Below, piece by piece: positions 26,535-40,957 of a stretch of 64,000 nucleotides of DNA. The notes under the pieces are model-generated. The model searched no databases. It was not told the origin of the DNA and saw only the letters and a program-made list of their open reading frames with translations. The stretch's first letter is position 1. The number at the start of each line of letters is the position of its first letter. The DNA comes from Corynebacterium auriscanis (GTDB lineage: Bacteria > Actinomycetota > Actinomycetes > Mycobacteriales > Mycobacteriaceae): assembly GCF_030408435.1 (NCBI RefSeq), contig NZ_CP047046.1:540572-604571 (forward strand). The letters run 5' to 3'. The position numbers were made by a program, and so were the translations under genes.

Positions 26535-27119
26535 CTAGATGTTGTTCTGCATATCATCAACCCACTTCACCGCATCGACTAACGGCGTGGTTTGGCTGGG
26601 CTTTCGTGGGCGGATCTTGGCTGGGATACCAGTCAGGATGGAGTTTGGAGGCGCATCCTTCGTCACGACGGCATTTGCACCTACAGCGGAACCGTCGCCG
26701 ATGGTGATGGGCCCCAACACCTTCGCTCCAGCGCCGATCATTACACCGTTGCCGATCGTGGGGTGGCGCTTGCGCTGAACGAGCTCCGAACCTCCCAAGG
26801 TTACGCCGTGGTAAAGCATCACGTCGTCGCCGATCTCCGCGGTCTCACCGATGACAATCCCCATGCCGTGATCGATGAAGAAACGACGGCCGATTGTTGC
26901 ACCTGGGTGGATCTCAATTCCGGTGAGGCCACGGGTAATTTGGCTAATCACGCGTGCTAAGCCCTTATATCCGCGGTTCCAGAGCGCGTGGGAAACGCGG
27001 TGAGCCCAGATTGCGTGCAAGCCGGAATACACGATGGCATTCTCGACGTCTCCCCGGGCAGCTGGGTCGTGAAGGCGGGCATTCTGCAGGTCTTCACGAA
27101 TGCGTCCTAGGATGCTCAC
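26535..27119 (-). CDS. cysE: Serine O-acetyltransferase CysE
   Basis: A 194-residue enzyme from GTG 27119 (GGAAAGGAAA about 10 nt upstream), beginning [23 protein letters not shown]. Helical N-terminus followed by left-handed beta-helix hexapeptides ([41 protein letters not shown]). Acetylates serine with acetyl-CoA for CysK. A longer start at 27221 is possible but lacks family support. An IS30 element and a repeat array separate it from cysK, which lies upstream on the same strand. Confidence 0.95.
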   Translation of the reverse strand: MSILGRIREDLQNARLHDPAARGDVENAIVYSGLHAIWAHRVSHALWNRGYKGLARVISQITRGLTGIEIHPGATIGRRFFIDHGMGIVIGETAEIGDDVMLYHGVTLGGSELVQRKRHPTIGNGVMIGAGAKVLGPITIGDGSAVGANAVVTKDAPPNSILTGIPAKIRPRKPSQTTPLVDAVKWVDDMQNNI

Positions 27120-27410
27120 GGTGCGAAGATTTCCTTTCCGTTGCAAATGGTCGTGCACGACCGATTTTTTGAAGGCTAGACGATCGGCGCGTGCCTGCCA
27201 CCCATGCAGGGCAGGCACCATGGGGCCTCGTTGTTAGTCTCCAACTTACTGGTACAACCGCAGATGATCTTGTTTATTCCCGGTTAAGCCGATCTACTGT
27301 TTGGTGGAAGTACTGGTTGTGGATAAATCAGCCCTGAAAACACCGGCTGCGACAACAACCCCCCGATGGAAACTCTGGCGGGAATTTCAGCCGGGGGCGG
27401 ATTCTTGCGG

Positions 27411-29044
27411 TCGTGGAAACACATCCTATATTTCTGATAACCCTAGCAGGGCGGCCATTCGTTCTGCTGGAGTGTCGAAGTCGAGTGTTTTGCGGGGACG
27501 CCGGTTAAGCTGCATTGCTACGAATTCCAGGTCGTGTTCGGTGTGAACGCTTAAGTCGGTTCCTTTCGGGAAGTATTGTCGCAGTAGCCCATTGGTGTTT
27601 TCGTTGGTACCGCGTTGCCACGGCGATCCCGGGTCACAGAAGTACACTGGGCAGTCTGTGGCGACTGAAAAGGATTTGTGTCCTGCCATCTCACTTCCTT
27701 GATCCCAGGTCAACGATCCTTTGAGGTGATTGGGAAGAGTGCCTATGGCCTTGACTAAGGCGTTTCTGACAGCGACAGCGTCATGGCTATCAGGAAGATG
27801 CAGCAACATCACATACCTGGTAGTTCGTTCGACGAGAGTTCCGATAGCGGACTTGTTTCCTTTGCCTAGTATCAGGTCGCCTTCCCAGTGCCCTGGCACA
27901 GCTCGGTCTTCGACCTCGGCAGGCCGGTCCGAAATCATCACCATCGGATCGATGAATCGGTTCCTGGCAATACGTTGCCCGCGCGGTTTGCGCACTGTGC
28001 GTCCTTGGCGCAGGCATGATGCGATTTCTTTCTTCAACTCGCCTTTGGCCTGGAAGAACAAAGCTTGGTAGATGGTTTCAGTACACACGTGCATAGTGTC
28101 ATCGCCGGGATGATCTTTACGCAACCGTCCAGCAATCTGCTCCGGAGAAAGCTTCTCACGCAGCATATCCATAACCGTTGGCCATAGAGCCGGCACGGAG
28201 TCGATCTTGCGTTTTTTGGGCCGGAATCTCCGAAGCACTGATTTGCGATGAGCATGAGTGGGCAAATACAGACCAAAGTCATCTTGGTTACGGCGTAGCT
28301 CTTTGCTGATAGTGCCGGGTGAGCGGTTCAACCGGCGGGCTATGGCACGCACTCCTACTCCCTGATGATGCACATCAGAAATAAGCTCACGTTCTTCAAT
28401 GCTGAGATACCGCGGTGATATGCGCTGATCAATACGAGCCTGGGGCACGATAGCAATAGGTAGTGACTGTCGGCCGTCTACATACTCAAGAACCTGCATG
28501 AGCCGGTTATACAGTGCTTTATCGGGCCCATCGGGTTCAAACGCTACGCGCTGTCTGCCCAGTTTGATCAGACCTTTGTCGATATCCAGAGCATCACGTT
28601 GATTGATGCCACACACCGATGCAGCATCCTTGCGCCCTAACGCATTGACTCTAAGCTGTAGGTACCCGCAGCGTCTGGTGGTTGCGGCAGCTCGTCGTCC
28701 ATGCGGGTTGCGTTTCCACAAGCCCAGTTCAATACCGATCCGATAGACCACGCTCGAGTTGACCTTGCATTGACGAGCAATATCCATCGGCGCCCAACCA
28801 GCAAGCCACAACTGGCTGATACGCTCTGAATCCTCCGATGACGTAACACGATATCGTCGAACTTCCACGTCCAACTGCCGGGCAAGCCGATACGCCACAG
28901 AATGAGGCAACCCGACGCTGACAGCGGCAGCACGAACAGAGCTTCCTGCCTGCATCAAACTACAAAAACGTTCGACCACAACAGAATCCGGGTCCCACCG
29001 AGACTCCAAGACAACACCTCACACGAAGTCAGGTGTTTCCACGA
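27411..29044 (-). mobile_element. IS30-family insertion sequence, about 1634 bp
   Basis: Bounded by a perfect 12-bp terminal inverted repeat, TCGTGGAAACAC at 27411-27422 and its complement at 29033-29044, each close to one end of a single transposase gene. No target duplication is visible (left flank TTGCGG, right flank TCACTA), so the insertion may be old or flanks rearranged. It lies between cysK and cysE. Confidence 0.85.
27426..29009 (-). CDS. IS30-family transposase
   Basis: A 527-residue DDE transposase. IS30-type helix-turn-helix at ~203-240 (YLSIEERELISDVHHQGVGV, RSPGTISKEL), catalytic residues D378 (GHWEGDLILGKGN), D436 (TWDQGSEM) and E470 (RGTNENTNGLLRQYFPKG). It is about 150-200 residues longer than the usual IS30 enzyme because of an N-terminal part with two more helix-turn-helix-like segments (20-45 and 62-90). 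The TTG start at 29009 is uncertain. Frame intact, so possibly active. Confidence 0.93.
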   Translation of the reverse strand: MESRWDPDSVVVERFCSLMQAGSSVRAAAVSVGLPHSVAYRLARQLDVEVRRYRVTSSEDSERISQLWLAGWAPMDIARQCKVNSSVVYRIGIELGLWKRNPHGRRAAATTRRCGYLQLRVNALGRKDAASVCGINQRDALDIDKGLIKLGRQRVAFEPDGPDKALYNRLMQVLEYVDGRQSLPIAIVPQARIDQRISPRYLSIEERELISDVHHQGVGVRAIARRLNRSPGTISKELRRNQDDFGLYLPTHAHRKSVLRRFRPKKRKIDSVPALWPTVMDMLREKLSPEQIAGRLRKDHPGDDTMHVCTETIYQALFFQAKGELKKEIASCLRQGRTVRKPRGQRIARNRFIDPMVMISDRPAEVEDRAVPGHWEGDLILGKGNKSAIGTLVERTTRYVMLLHLPDSHDAVAVRNALVKAIGTLPNHLKGSLTWDQGSEMAGHKSFSVATDCPVYFCDPGSPWQRGTNENTNGLLRQYFPKGTDLSVHTEHDLEFVAMQLNRRPRKTLDFDTPAERMAALLGLSEI

Positions 29045-29077
29045 TCACTAGAACTTGCCGGGCGCGCGGGTAAACCA

Positions 29078-29110
29078 AAGCCCCGGAGCATAGTCAAAGC
29101 ACCGGGGCTT
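29078..29110 (-). terminator. Likely terminator of the cysK transcript
   Basis: 9-bp arms AAGCCCCGG (29078-29086) and CCGGGGCTT (29102-29110). On the minus strand the hairpin is followed by TTGGTTTA. It lies beyond the repeat array downstream of cysK. Confidence 0.6.
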
Positions 29111-29352
29111 GGGATTCAAGTTACTTGGAGTTGAAGCTACCTGGGTTCAAGCTACCTAGGTCCAAGCAGGTTGGGGTTCAAGCTGCTTGGGATTCAAGTT
29201 ACTTGGGGTTCAAGCTGCTTGGGATTCAAGTTACTTGGGGTTGAAGCTACCTGGGTTCAAGCTGCCTGGGTTCAAGCTGCCTGGGTTCAAGCTTCCTAGG
29301 TCCAAACAACTTGGGGTTCAAGCTGCTTGGGGTTCAAATACCCTGGGATTTA
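29107..29352 (-). repeat. 15-16-bp tandem array downstream of cysK
   Basis: About 16 imperfect copies of a CTTGGGGTTCAAGCTG-type unit, in variants GGATTCAAGTTA, GGGTTCAAGCTAC and AGGTCCAAGCAG. Blocks of these variants recur in the same order, showing larger duplications of about 140 bp. Begins 29 bp past the cysK stop. Confidence 0.92.
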
Positions 29353-29380
29353 AGGCGGTTGGTCGATAAACCAGTCGCGT

Positions 29381-30316
29381 TTAATCGCGGAGGTCGTCAA
29401 ACAGCAGTGTGGAAACGTAGCGCTCGCCGAAGTCGCACACTACCACTACGATCAGCTTGCCCTCATTCTTTGGTTTTTTGGCCTCTTCAAGGGCGGCCCA
29501 CACATTTGCGCCTGTAGAAATACCGGCCAAGATACCTTCCTTCACGGCTAGCTCGCGAGCCACGCGGACGGCCTCATCCAAAGGAGCGTCGTGAACGCGA
29601 TCCAGGATGTCCTTGTTCAGGTTCTCGGGGAAGAAGTTGGTACCTAGGCCCTGGATCTTGTGAGGACCAAAGTGCCCTTCGGTTAGAAGTGGGGAATCGG
29701 CGGGCTCCACACCTACGATCTCTACCTTGTCGGACTGCTCCTTGAGGTACTTGCCGGCGCCGGAAACGGTTCCCCCGGTACCTACGCCGGCAACGAAGAT
29801 ATCAACGTCGCCATCGGTATCTTCCCAAATCTCCTTACCGGTGGTGCGGTAGTGCACTTCTGGGTTAGCTGGGTTGGAGAACTGGCGCGCCAGGATTGCA
29901 TTATCGGTGGACTCAACGATTTCGTTGGCCTTGTCCACTGCGCCCTGCATGCCGCCTGGGCCAGGGGTGAGAACTAGTTCTGCGCCAAGGGCGCGCAGCA
30001 TCACGCGACGCTCATTGGACATGGTCTCTGGCATCGTCAGGATGACCTTGTAACCGCGCGCTGCGCCAACCATAGCCAAGGCGATGCCGGTGTTTCCGGA
30101 GGTCGCCTCGACGATCGTGCCGCCCGGTTTCAAGCTACCGTCTTGTTCCGCTGCGTCGATGATTGCCTTACCGATGCGGTCCTTGACGGAGTTGCCCGGG
30201 TTAGCGGATTCCAGCTTCACTGCAACCGTGGCGCCCAAGCCCTCGGTTAGCTTGTTCAGCTTAACCAAAGGGGTGTTACCAATGAGGTCAGTGAGGTTTT
30301 CGTAAATCTTAGCCAT
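29381..30316 (-). CDS. cysK: Cysteine synthase A (O-acetylserine sulfhydrylase)
   Basis: A 311-residue PLP enzyme making cysteine from O-acetylserine and sulfide. PLP lysine Lys45 in NPGNSVKDRIG, substrate loop TSGNTGIA, phosphate loop GVGTGGTVSG. The start MAKIYENLTDLIGNTPL has GAGG 7 nt upstream. A McbR-box-like palindrome lies 90 bp upstream. cysE is the next functional gene downstream on this strand but is now 2.2 kb away. Confidence 0.97.
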   Translation of the reverse strand: MAKIYENLTDLIGNTPLVKLNKLTEGLGATVAVKLESANPGNSVKDRIGKAIIDAAEQDGSLKPGGTIVEATSGNTGIALAMVGAARGYKVILTMPETMSNERRVMLRALGAELVLTPGPGGMQGAVDKANEIVESTDNAILARQFSNPANPEVHYRTTGKEIWEDTDGDVDIFVAGVGTGGTVSGAGKYLKEQSDKVEIVGVEPADSPLLTEGHFGPHKIQGLGTNFFPENLNKDILDRVHDAPLDEAVRVARELAVKEGILAGISTGANVWAALEEAKKPKNEGKLIVVVVCDFGERYVSTLLFDDLRD

Positions 30317-30405
30317 GTGGGGCCTCGCTTTCTTTGGGTGGTCCTTCGTCGAGCTGCGCATCTATTATGTTCAGCTTGTTTTGCATTATTACCGCAACTC
30401 GATTG

Positions 30406-30421
30406 CAGACCAATCTGTCTA
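30406..30421. promoter_or_regulatory. McbR-box-like operator upstream of cysK
   Basis: CAGACCAATCTGTCTA fits the C. glutamicum McbR consensus TAGAC-N6-GTCTA at 9 of 10 fixed positions. McbR is the known repressor of sulfur-assimilation genes including cysK. Located 90 bp before the cysK start and 107 bp before the enoyl-CoA hydratase start, so it could affect either divergent gene. Confidence 0.6.
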
Positions 30422-30527
30422 TTTTGTCTACTTGCGCCACTTTACACCTGTTATTTACTCGACGCCACCAGCTTCCATGGGTGAAAAGTCCCTTTGGCGC
30501 TAATCTTTTTCTGCCACAATGGGGCAC

Positions 30528-31304
30528 ATGACGAATTTCGAAACAATTCTGACCACGACCAACGAACGTGTAGCAACGATCACCATCAACCGCCCGAAGG
30601 CACTCAATGCTTTGAATAGCCAGGTTTTGGCTGATGTCACCGTCGCTGCGGAACAATTTGACTCGGACGACAGCATCGGTGCCATTGTCATCACCGGCGG
30701 GGAAAAAGCGTTTGCTGCCGGTGCGGACATCAAGGAAATGAAGGATGAAACATTCCCTGAAATCCGGGACAAGCGTCTGTTCGCGGAATGGGAGAAACTC
30801 GCCGCTGTGAAGACCCCGATTATCACCGCAGTGTCCGGCTTCGCATTGGGCGGTGGTTGTGAAGTGGCCATGATCGGCGACATCCTGCTGGCTAGTGAGA
30901 CCGCCAAGTTCGGTCAGCCCGAGATCACATTGGGGGTTATCCCCGGTATGGGCGGAACGCAGCGCCTCACTCGCGCAGTTGGCAAATACAAGGCAATGGA
31001 CCTCATCTTGACCGGCCGCATGATGGGCGCCGAAGAAGCCGAGCGCAGTGGACTGGTTTCCCGTGTCCTTCCAGCTGAGGGCTTCGACGAGGAGGTCCAA
31101 AAGATTGCCGCCAAGGTTGCTTCCATGAGTAGCGTTGCAACTGCGGCCGCCACGCAGATGGTGGACGAGGCCTACGAATCCACGCTCAAAGGCGGTTTGG
31201 AATCTGAGCGCCAAGTGTTCTGGGGGCTGTTCAGTACGGAAGACCAGAAGGAAGGCATGAACGCTTTCGTGGAAAAGCGCAAGCCCGAATGGAAGCACCA
31301 CTAG
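30528..31304 (+). CDS. Enoyl-CoA hydratase
   Basis: A 258-residue crotonase-fold enzyme, about the typical length. Oxyanion-hole loops are [11 protein letters not shown] and [11 protein letters not shown]; the second catalytic Glu is in [18 protein letters not shown]. It hydrates trans-2-enoyl-CoA in fatty acid beta-oxidation. ATG 30528 ([10 protein letters not shown]) is preferred to the in-frame ATG 30519; neither has a clear ribosome site, so a leaderless mRNA is possible. Divergent from cysK. Confidence 0.92.
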   Translation: MTNFETILTTTNERVATITINRPKALNALNSQVLADVTVAAEQFDSDDSIGAIVITGGEKAFAAGADIKEMKDETFPEIRDKRLFAEWEKLAAVKTPIITAVSGFALGGGCEVAMIGDILLASETAKFGQPEITLGVIPGMGGTQRLTRAVGKYKAMDLILTGRMMGAEEAERSGLVSRVLPAEGFDEEVQKIAAKVASMSSVATAAATQMVDEAYESTLKGGLESERQVFWGLFSTEDQKEGMNAFVEKRKPEWKHH

Positions 31305-31376
31305 GGGACTGGGTGTTAACGTCGGAGGCGGGGTAGCGCGGGGCGTCGAGACAAAAGGGCTGGCACAATAGGGCGC

Positions 31377-31892
31377 ATGGCACAGACAAAGCGAGTAAGC
31401 CGCACCCTGAATCTGCCGATTGACCAAGTAAGGGAAATCGTAACCTCCGAGGCATTCCTCCTGACCAAGGAGAACATGGTGGAGGCTGGGGACTCCTGGC
31501 TGGACGAGGGGGTACGTGAGGTAGAAACGGATGGGACGGTCCGCGCGGGTGTGGACTTGGTCCGTCCTGCGCAGGAAGAAGCCGGTGTACCGGAGATGCG
31601 CACGCATCAGGACACGAAAATTTCGCCCCTGAAAGCAGAAGGGGTGGGTCGAGCGTTTGCTTTGGAATCCGCCCTACCACTGCCAGGGAACATCGGAGAA
31701 GTCACAACGCGCTACCGCTTCGCTGAAGGGGGCTCAGGGCCAGGCAGGCCAGCTGCGACGACAGAGGTTGAGGCCGTAGTCACGGTGAATTGCAAGATGC
31801 CGTTCGTGGGGAAGAAAATCGAAAACAGCATCATGGAGAACACTGAAAAAACCGTCGACTCTTCCTTGGAACGCATCCGCCGTTTCTCTTAA
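31377..31892 (+). CDS. DUF2505 family protein
   Basis: A 171-residue actinobacterial protein of the DUF2505 family, probably a lipid-binding START/SRPBCC-like beta-alpha fold: MAQTKRVSRTLNLPIDQV at the start and GKKIENSIMENTEKTVDSSLERI as the C-terminal helix. No signal or membrane segment. Function unknown. It sits 73 bp after the hydratase and 107 bp before ramA, a neighbour relation also known in other corynebacteria. Confidence 0.85.
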   Translation: MAQTKRVSRTLNLPIDQVREIVTSEAFLLTKENMVEAGDSWLDEGVREVETDGTVRAGVDLVRPAQEEAGVPEMRTHQDTKISPLKAEGVGRAFALESALPLPGNIGEVTTRYRFAEGGSGPGRPAATTEVEAVVTVNCKMPFVGKKIENSIMENTEKTVDSSLERIRRFS

Positions 31893-31918
31893 GTGCCTTG
31901 CAGCGTTCTCGTAAAGTT

Positions 31919-31958
31919 CGGGGGCAATTTTGGGGGTAGTCAGGGTGTGTTCTATACT
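31919..31958 (+). promoter_or_regulatory. ramA promoter with overlapping G5 boxes
   Basis: TTGGGG (31930-31935) and TATACT (31953-31958), spaced 17 bp, form a good promoter. Two G5 boxes, CGGGGGC (31919-31925) and TGGGGGT (31931-31937), match the published RamA motif (A/C/T)G4-6(T/C). The second overlaps the -35, which fits the negative autoregulation reported for ramA. Confidence 0.55.
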
Positions 31959-31998
31959 CACCTCCTGACACTCGAAACTTGGTTGAGGGAGTATTTAC

Positions 31999-32847
31999 GT
32001 GGACCAGCAGCGTCCCCGCGACGAAGATGAAGCCATTCTGTCTGCCTTGAGCTCTCTGAAGAATGCTACGGGCATTCCTGTGACCATGTATGGCGACATT
32101 CAGCCCGACGGGAAGATCCGAATTGGCAAGTGGCTAGGCCTTCGGACCCCAGCTCTGCATAACCTTGAGATCCCCGCGGGTGTGGGCATTGGAGGGCGTG
32201 TAGCGGCCACACGGCGACCCGTTGGCGTTTCCGACTACCTGCGCGCGAAGGCGATTACGCACGAGATGGATCGTCCAGTTCGGGATGAAGGACTGTTTTC
32301 TATTGTTGCCGTTCCAGTCATCGTTAGTCGTGAGATGCGCGGTGTGTTGTATGGCGGTGTTCATTCGCGTGCCCGCCTGGGCGATAAGGTGCTCGAGGAA
32401 GTCACGATGACTGCTCGTTGCCTGGAGCAGGACCTGGCGGTCTTGGACGCCACAAAGAACATGAAAACGGGAGCCATGGCGGGCAGCGGAGTGAAGCAAG
32501 TCCGCACGATGAGTGGTGCGGAATGGGAGCAGGTTCGCGCTACCCACTCCAAACTGCGCATGTTGGCTAACCGTGTGGAGAATGAATCGCTGCGTCGTGA
32601 CTTGGAAGTCCTGTGCGACCAGATGGTTTCGCCAGTACGCGTGAAGCAAACCACGAAGTTGTCCGCCCGTGAGCTCGATGTGTTGGCGTGCGTGGCTTTG
32701 GGGCACACCAATGTGGAAGCGGCGGCCGAAATGGGTATCGGTGCCGAGACCGTCAAGAGCTACCTGCGATCCGTCATGCGTAAACTCGGCGCGCACACCC
32801 GTTACGAGGCGGTTAATGCCGCCCGTAGAATTGGTGCTTTGCCCTGA
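31999..32847 (+). CDS. ramA: LuxR-type regulator of acetate metabolism RamA
   Basis: A 282-residue protein, exactly the length of C. glutamicum RamA. N-terminal GAF-like domain (about 20-150) and C-terminal LuxR helix-turn-helix (ARELDVLACVALGHTNVEAA ... AETVKSYLRSVMRKLG). RamA activates acetate, glyoxylate and TCA genes and gltA is in this window. GTG start with TGAGGGAG 8 nt upstream. Confidence 0.93.
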   Translation: MDQQRPRDEDEAILSALSSLKNATGIPVTMYGDIQPDGKIRIGKWLGLRTPALHNLEIPAGVGIGGRVAATRRPVGVSDYLRAKAITHEMDRPVRDEGLFSIVAVPVIVSREMRGVLYGGVHSRARLGDKVLEEVTMTARCLEQDLAVLDATKNMKTGAMAGSGVKQVRTMSGAEWEQVRATHSKLRMLANRVENESLRRDLEVLCDQMVSPVRVKQTTKLSARELDVLACVALGHTNVEAAAEMGIGAETVKSYLRSVMRKLGAHTRYEAVNAARRIGALP

Positions 32848-33053
32848 TTCGAATAAGGGGAAAGCGGCCTCGCCATGGTGGCATTGACTCCAGGTCCAAT
32901 CGGAGCACTGCAGTGAAAGAAGGGCAGGGTGCTCCGGAAAGGGCAACTCGCTGCGGCCTTCGACGGGACCGTATTGCCGCACTGTGAAGCCGTGAAGTGA
33001 AGGTGGCGCCCGTCCTTCTGACGGGCGCCATAAAAGCATCTAGGGTGGAATAC

Positions 33054-34310
33054 GTGAAAGATAGCTTTCTAGTTACCGGTGGAGCGCGCCTAGCGGGCGC
33101 GGTGAAGGTCAGTGGCGCGAAAAACAGCGTGCTGAAGTTGATGTCCGCAGCTTTGTTGGCTGAGGGAACAACCACGCTGACCAACTGCCCAGAGATCGCT
33201 GACGTGCCATACATGGCAGAGGTTTTGCGTGGTTTGGGCGCCGAGGTCGCACTGGACAAGGGTACGGTCACCATCACGGTTCCGGAGAAAGTGGAGCATA
33301 ACGCTGACTTTGACGCGGTCCGACAGTTCCGCGCGTCGGTGGCGGTGTTGGGCCCATTGACCGCGCGGTGCCTGAACGCCCGCGTAGCGCTTCCCGGTGG
33401 CGATGCTATTGGGTCGCGTCCGCTGGACATGCACCAATCGGGTCTGGAGAAACTGGGCGCCACGACGCGCATTGAGCACGGTTGCGTAGTCGCGGAAGCT
33501 GACCAACTACGTGGCGCCGATATCAAACTGGACTTCCCGTCAGTGGGGGCAACCGAGAACATTTTGACAGCTGCTGTCTTGGCAGAAGGTACTACTGTGT
33601 TGGACAACGCGGCACGTGAGCCTGAGATCGTGGACTTGTGCAACATGCTCAACACCATGGGTGCCAAGATCAGCGGTGCTGGCAGCAATACGATCACGGT
33701 AGAAGGCGTGGCAAAACTCAGCCCAACCAATTTTGAAGTCGTGGGTGACCGCATCGTGGCGGGCACCTGGGCTTACGCGGCGGCGATGACTCAGGGGGAC
33801 ATCACCGTTGGCGGTATTAACCCGCAGCACTTGCACTTAGTGCTGGAGAAGCTGAAGCTCGCCGGCGCGCAGGTAGAGACCTACCCGCAGGGCTTCCGCG
33901 TTGTACAAAATGAAAAACCCGTGGCCGTCGACTACCAAACACTACCTTTCCCAGGATTTCCCACGGACCTGCAGCCGATGGCGATTGCTCTGTGCACCGT
34001 CAGTGATGGCATGAGCGTGATTACGGAGAACATTTTCGAATCTCGCTTCCGGTTCGTCGACGAAATGATGCGCCTAGGTGCAGACGCCAGCATTGACGGC
34101 CACCACGTTGTCATCAGGGGAGTGAAAGAATTGTCCAGCGCGCCAGTCTGGAGTTCCGATATTCGCGCGGGTGCCGGATTGGTTCTGGCTGGCCTGGTTG
34201 CTGATGGTGTGACCGAGGTGCACGATGTCTACCACATCGACCGTGGCTACCCAGGATTCGAGGACCAGCTCCGCAGCTTGGGTGCGACCATCGAGCGTAA
34301 GGAGCGCTAG
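33054..34310 (+). CDS. murA: UDP-N-acetylglucosamine 1-carboxyvinyltransferase MurA
   Basis: A 418-residue enzyme adding enolpyruvate to UDP-GlcNAc, first step of peptidoglycan precursor synthesis. Starts at GTG 33054 ([13 protein letters not shown]), giving the family length. Substrate loop SGAKNSVLK; the active-site loop reads [13 protein letters not shown], so the usual Cys is Asp117, the substitution that makes M. tuberculosis MurA fosfomycin-insensitive. Followed by a hairpin terminator. Confidence 0.96.
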   Translation: MKDSFLVTGGARLAGAVKVSGAKNSVLKLMSAALLAEGTTTLTNCPEIADVPYMAEVLRGLGAEVALDKGTVTITVPEKVEHNADFDAVRQFRASVAVLGPLTARCLNARVALPGGDAIGSRPLDMHQSGLEKLGATTRIEHGCVVAEADQLRGADIKLDFPSVGATENILTAAVLAEGTTVLDNAAREPEIVDLCNMLNTMGAKISGAGSNTITVEGVAKLSPTNFEVVGDRIVAGTWAYAAAMTQGDITVGGINPQHLHLVLEKLKLAGAQVETYPQGFRVVQNEKPVAVDYQTLPFPGFPTDLQPMAIALCTVSDGMSVITENIFESRFRFVDEMMRLGADASIDGHHVVIRGVKELSSAPVWSSDIRAGAGLVLAGLVADGVTEVHDVYHIDRGYPGFEDQLRSLGATIERKER

Positions 34311-34396
34311 CGCCTCACTTGTCAGACACTCCGACTCGCTAACACCCTAATTCTCAGTTACAACGCTTCGTTGGCCTCTCGCCCCGGAAGCTCTTA

Positions 34397-34424
34397 ACCC
34401 CGCCGTTGCGCGGGGTGTCATTTT
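34397..34424 (+). terminator. Terminator after murA
   Basis: Stem ACCCCGC (34397-34403) / GCGGGGT (34410-34416), loop CGTTGC, followed by GTCATTTT. Confidence 0.75.
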
Positions 34425-34451
34425 ATGTGGAGGTCTTGGGGTTGTCTGGAA

Positions 34452-34570
34452 TTGGTGTTGGTTGGTGTGTGGTGGTGGGTTGGTTTCTTGGTGTGGACGC
34501 CTTGGGGTTGTGTGGGGTTGGTGTTGGTTGGTGTGTGGTGGTGGGTTGGTTTGTTGGTGTGGACGCTTTG
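34452..34570 (+). repeat. 66-bp-period direct repeat upstream of rrn
   Basis: Two copies of a TG-rich 53-bp block, 34452-34504 and 34518-34570, that differ at only about two positions, with start TTGGTGTTGGTTGGTGTGTG. The strand asymmetry (T and G, almost no A or C) continues to about 34650. Confidence 0.9.
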
Positions 34571-34811
34571 GTGTTGTGTGTTGTTGGTTGGTGTTGTGTG
34601 TTGTGGTGTTTTGGTGGTGTGAGCTGGGGATTTGTGGTTGGTGTGTGGGGTGTGTAGATTTATGCAAGTCAGCGCGACGGGCTGCCCCGTGTTTGTAAGG
34701 CTTTTTTGCTTGCCGATGGTGGTGAGTGTGGCTGGGGTGTGTGTTGTGTTGGTTGTTAGGTAAGTAGCACGTTGGGTCCTGCGGCAGTGTGGGGCGGTGT
34801 TCACCCGGATT

Positions 34812-34840
34812 TTGTTTTTTGTTTGGGTCTAGGTTACACT
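34812..34840 (+). promoter_or_regulatory. Candidate rrn promoter
   Basis: TTGTTT (34812-34817), 17-bp spacer, TACACT (34835-34840), predicting a start near 34847 and a leader of about 590 nt before 16S. Best promoter-like pair in the leader; others may exist between 34850 and 35400. Confidence 0.5.
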
Positions 34841-34902
34841 GTGATTCCGTTGCAGCATGATCGCCTCAGTTTGTTGGGGTGTGGTTGTTGTGTGCGAATG
34901 TT

Positions 34903-34913
34903 GTTTGAGAACT
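34903..34913 (+). promoter_or_regulatory. rrn leader antitermination-type motif, copy 1
   Basis: GTTTGAGAACT, a motif conserved in actinobacterial rRNA leaders and associated with antitermination and processing. The same 11 nt recur in the 16S-23S spacer at 37286-37296. Confidence 0.6.
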
Positions 34914-35435
34914 CAATAGCGTGATGAACCGAAACAGTGATTGTTGTTGTTTTTGACGTGATACACGGTGACGAAACGATGCATGGTTAGACTGTCCGGA
35001 TGATGCTGCCTGCGTGCCCTTTGTGTGGTGCGTGGATCATACTGTGTGTGTGGTGATGGTGTGTGGTTGTGTGTGTTATCAGCATGTGGTCGCATTTCTG
35101 TTGTGGTGTTGTTTGTGGTGGTGTTTGTGTTTGTCTGATGGTCATGCCGGTCGTGTGGTAACTCGCACGGTGATGCCTGCCTATTGTTGGTGGGGTTGGT
35201 TTGAATTGTAATCATCATGTGTGCACGTTGTGTCGTGTGTGTGTGGTGTAGGACGTGTTTTGTTTTTGTGGTCATGGATGAGTCGATGATTGTTGTTTCA
35301 ATTGTTTTTGTGTGTCGGTGAGGTCACCCCCGTGACTGTTTGAGCTGATGCATTTGATTTATTTTTTGATCAGTAGTTCTTATTTTTTTGGCCATGGTTT
35401 GTGGCTCTCTTTTTTGTTGAGTCTGTTGACTGGCT

Positions 35436-40454
<5,019 letters not shown>

Positions 40455-40736
40455 AACCCGTGACTGGCTAGAGCAGTGGCATACCATGTGGTGGTGTGTT
40501 GGTGTGTGGTTGGTGATGATGGTTGGTGTGGTACACGCACAGTCCATGCCGTGTGGTGTGGTTGTGAGTCGCATAAAAATTGCGTGGCACTAGTTTTTTG
40601 TGTTGTAGAGGATCTATCGTGTGTAGCTGCCTGTTGTGGGTGGGCTCGCGTCTGTTATGCAGTGTCTGGGACACTACGGCATACCAGCACCCTGTTTGTG
40701 GGTGGTTGGGTGTGTTGTTTGTTTCCTGTTGTTGGT

Positions 40737-40856
40737 TTGTCGGTGGTTTTTGCGATGGGGTCACGCCCGGTCCCTTTCCGAACCCGGAAGCTAAGCCTAT
40801 CCGCGCCGATGGTACTGCACTCGGGAGGGTGTGGGAGAGTAGGTCGCCGCCGGCAT
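40737..40856 (+). rRNA. rrf: 5S ribosomal RNA
   Basis: About 118-120 nt. The terminal stem GTCGGTGGT (40739-40747)/GCCGCCGGC (40846-40854) pairs fully with G-U pairs. Core GTCCCTTTCCGAACCCGGAA and GGTACTGCACTCGGGAGGGT are typical of corynebacterial 5S. The 23S-5S spacer (40455-40736) contains nothing else recognisable. Confidence 0.95.
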
Positions 40857-40869
40857 TTATACTGTTTTT

Positions 40870-40949
40870 GTGTGTGTGATGGTGTGGGGTGTGTTGTCAG
40901 CAACGTGGTGTTGTTGGTGGCATGCCCCGCACCATCACACACTTTTTTT
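40870..40949 (+). terminator. rrn operon terminator 1
   Basis: 18-bp stem: arms 40870-40887 (GTGTGTGATGGTGTGGGG) and 40925-40942 with one G-U pair, 37-nt loop, then seven T residues. Confidence 0.85.
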
Positions 40950-40957
40950 ATGCCCAT

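Noticed and set aside
34347..34804. Thr/His/Pro-rich open frames upstream of rrn
   Set aside because: Low-complexity translation of TG-rich DNA; no start signals.
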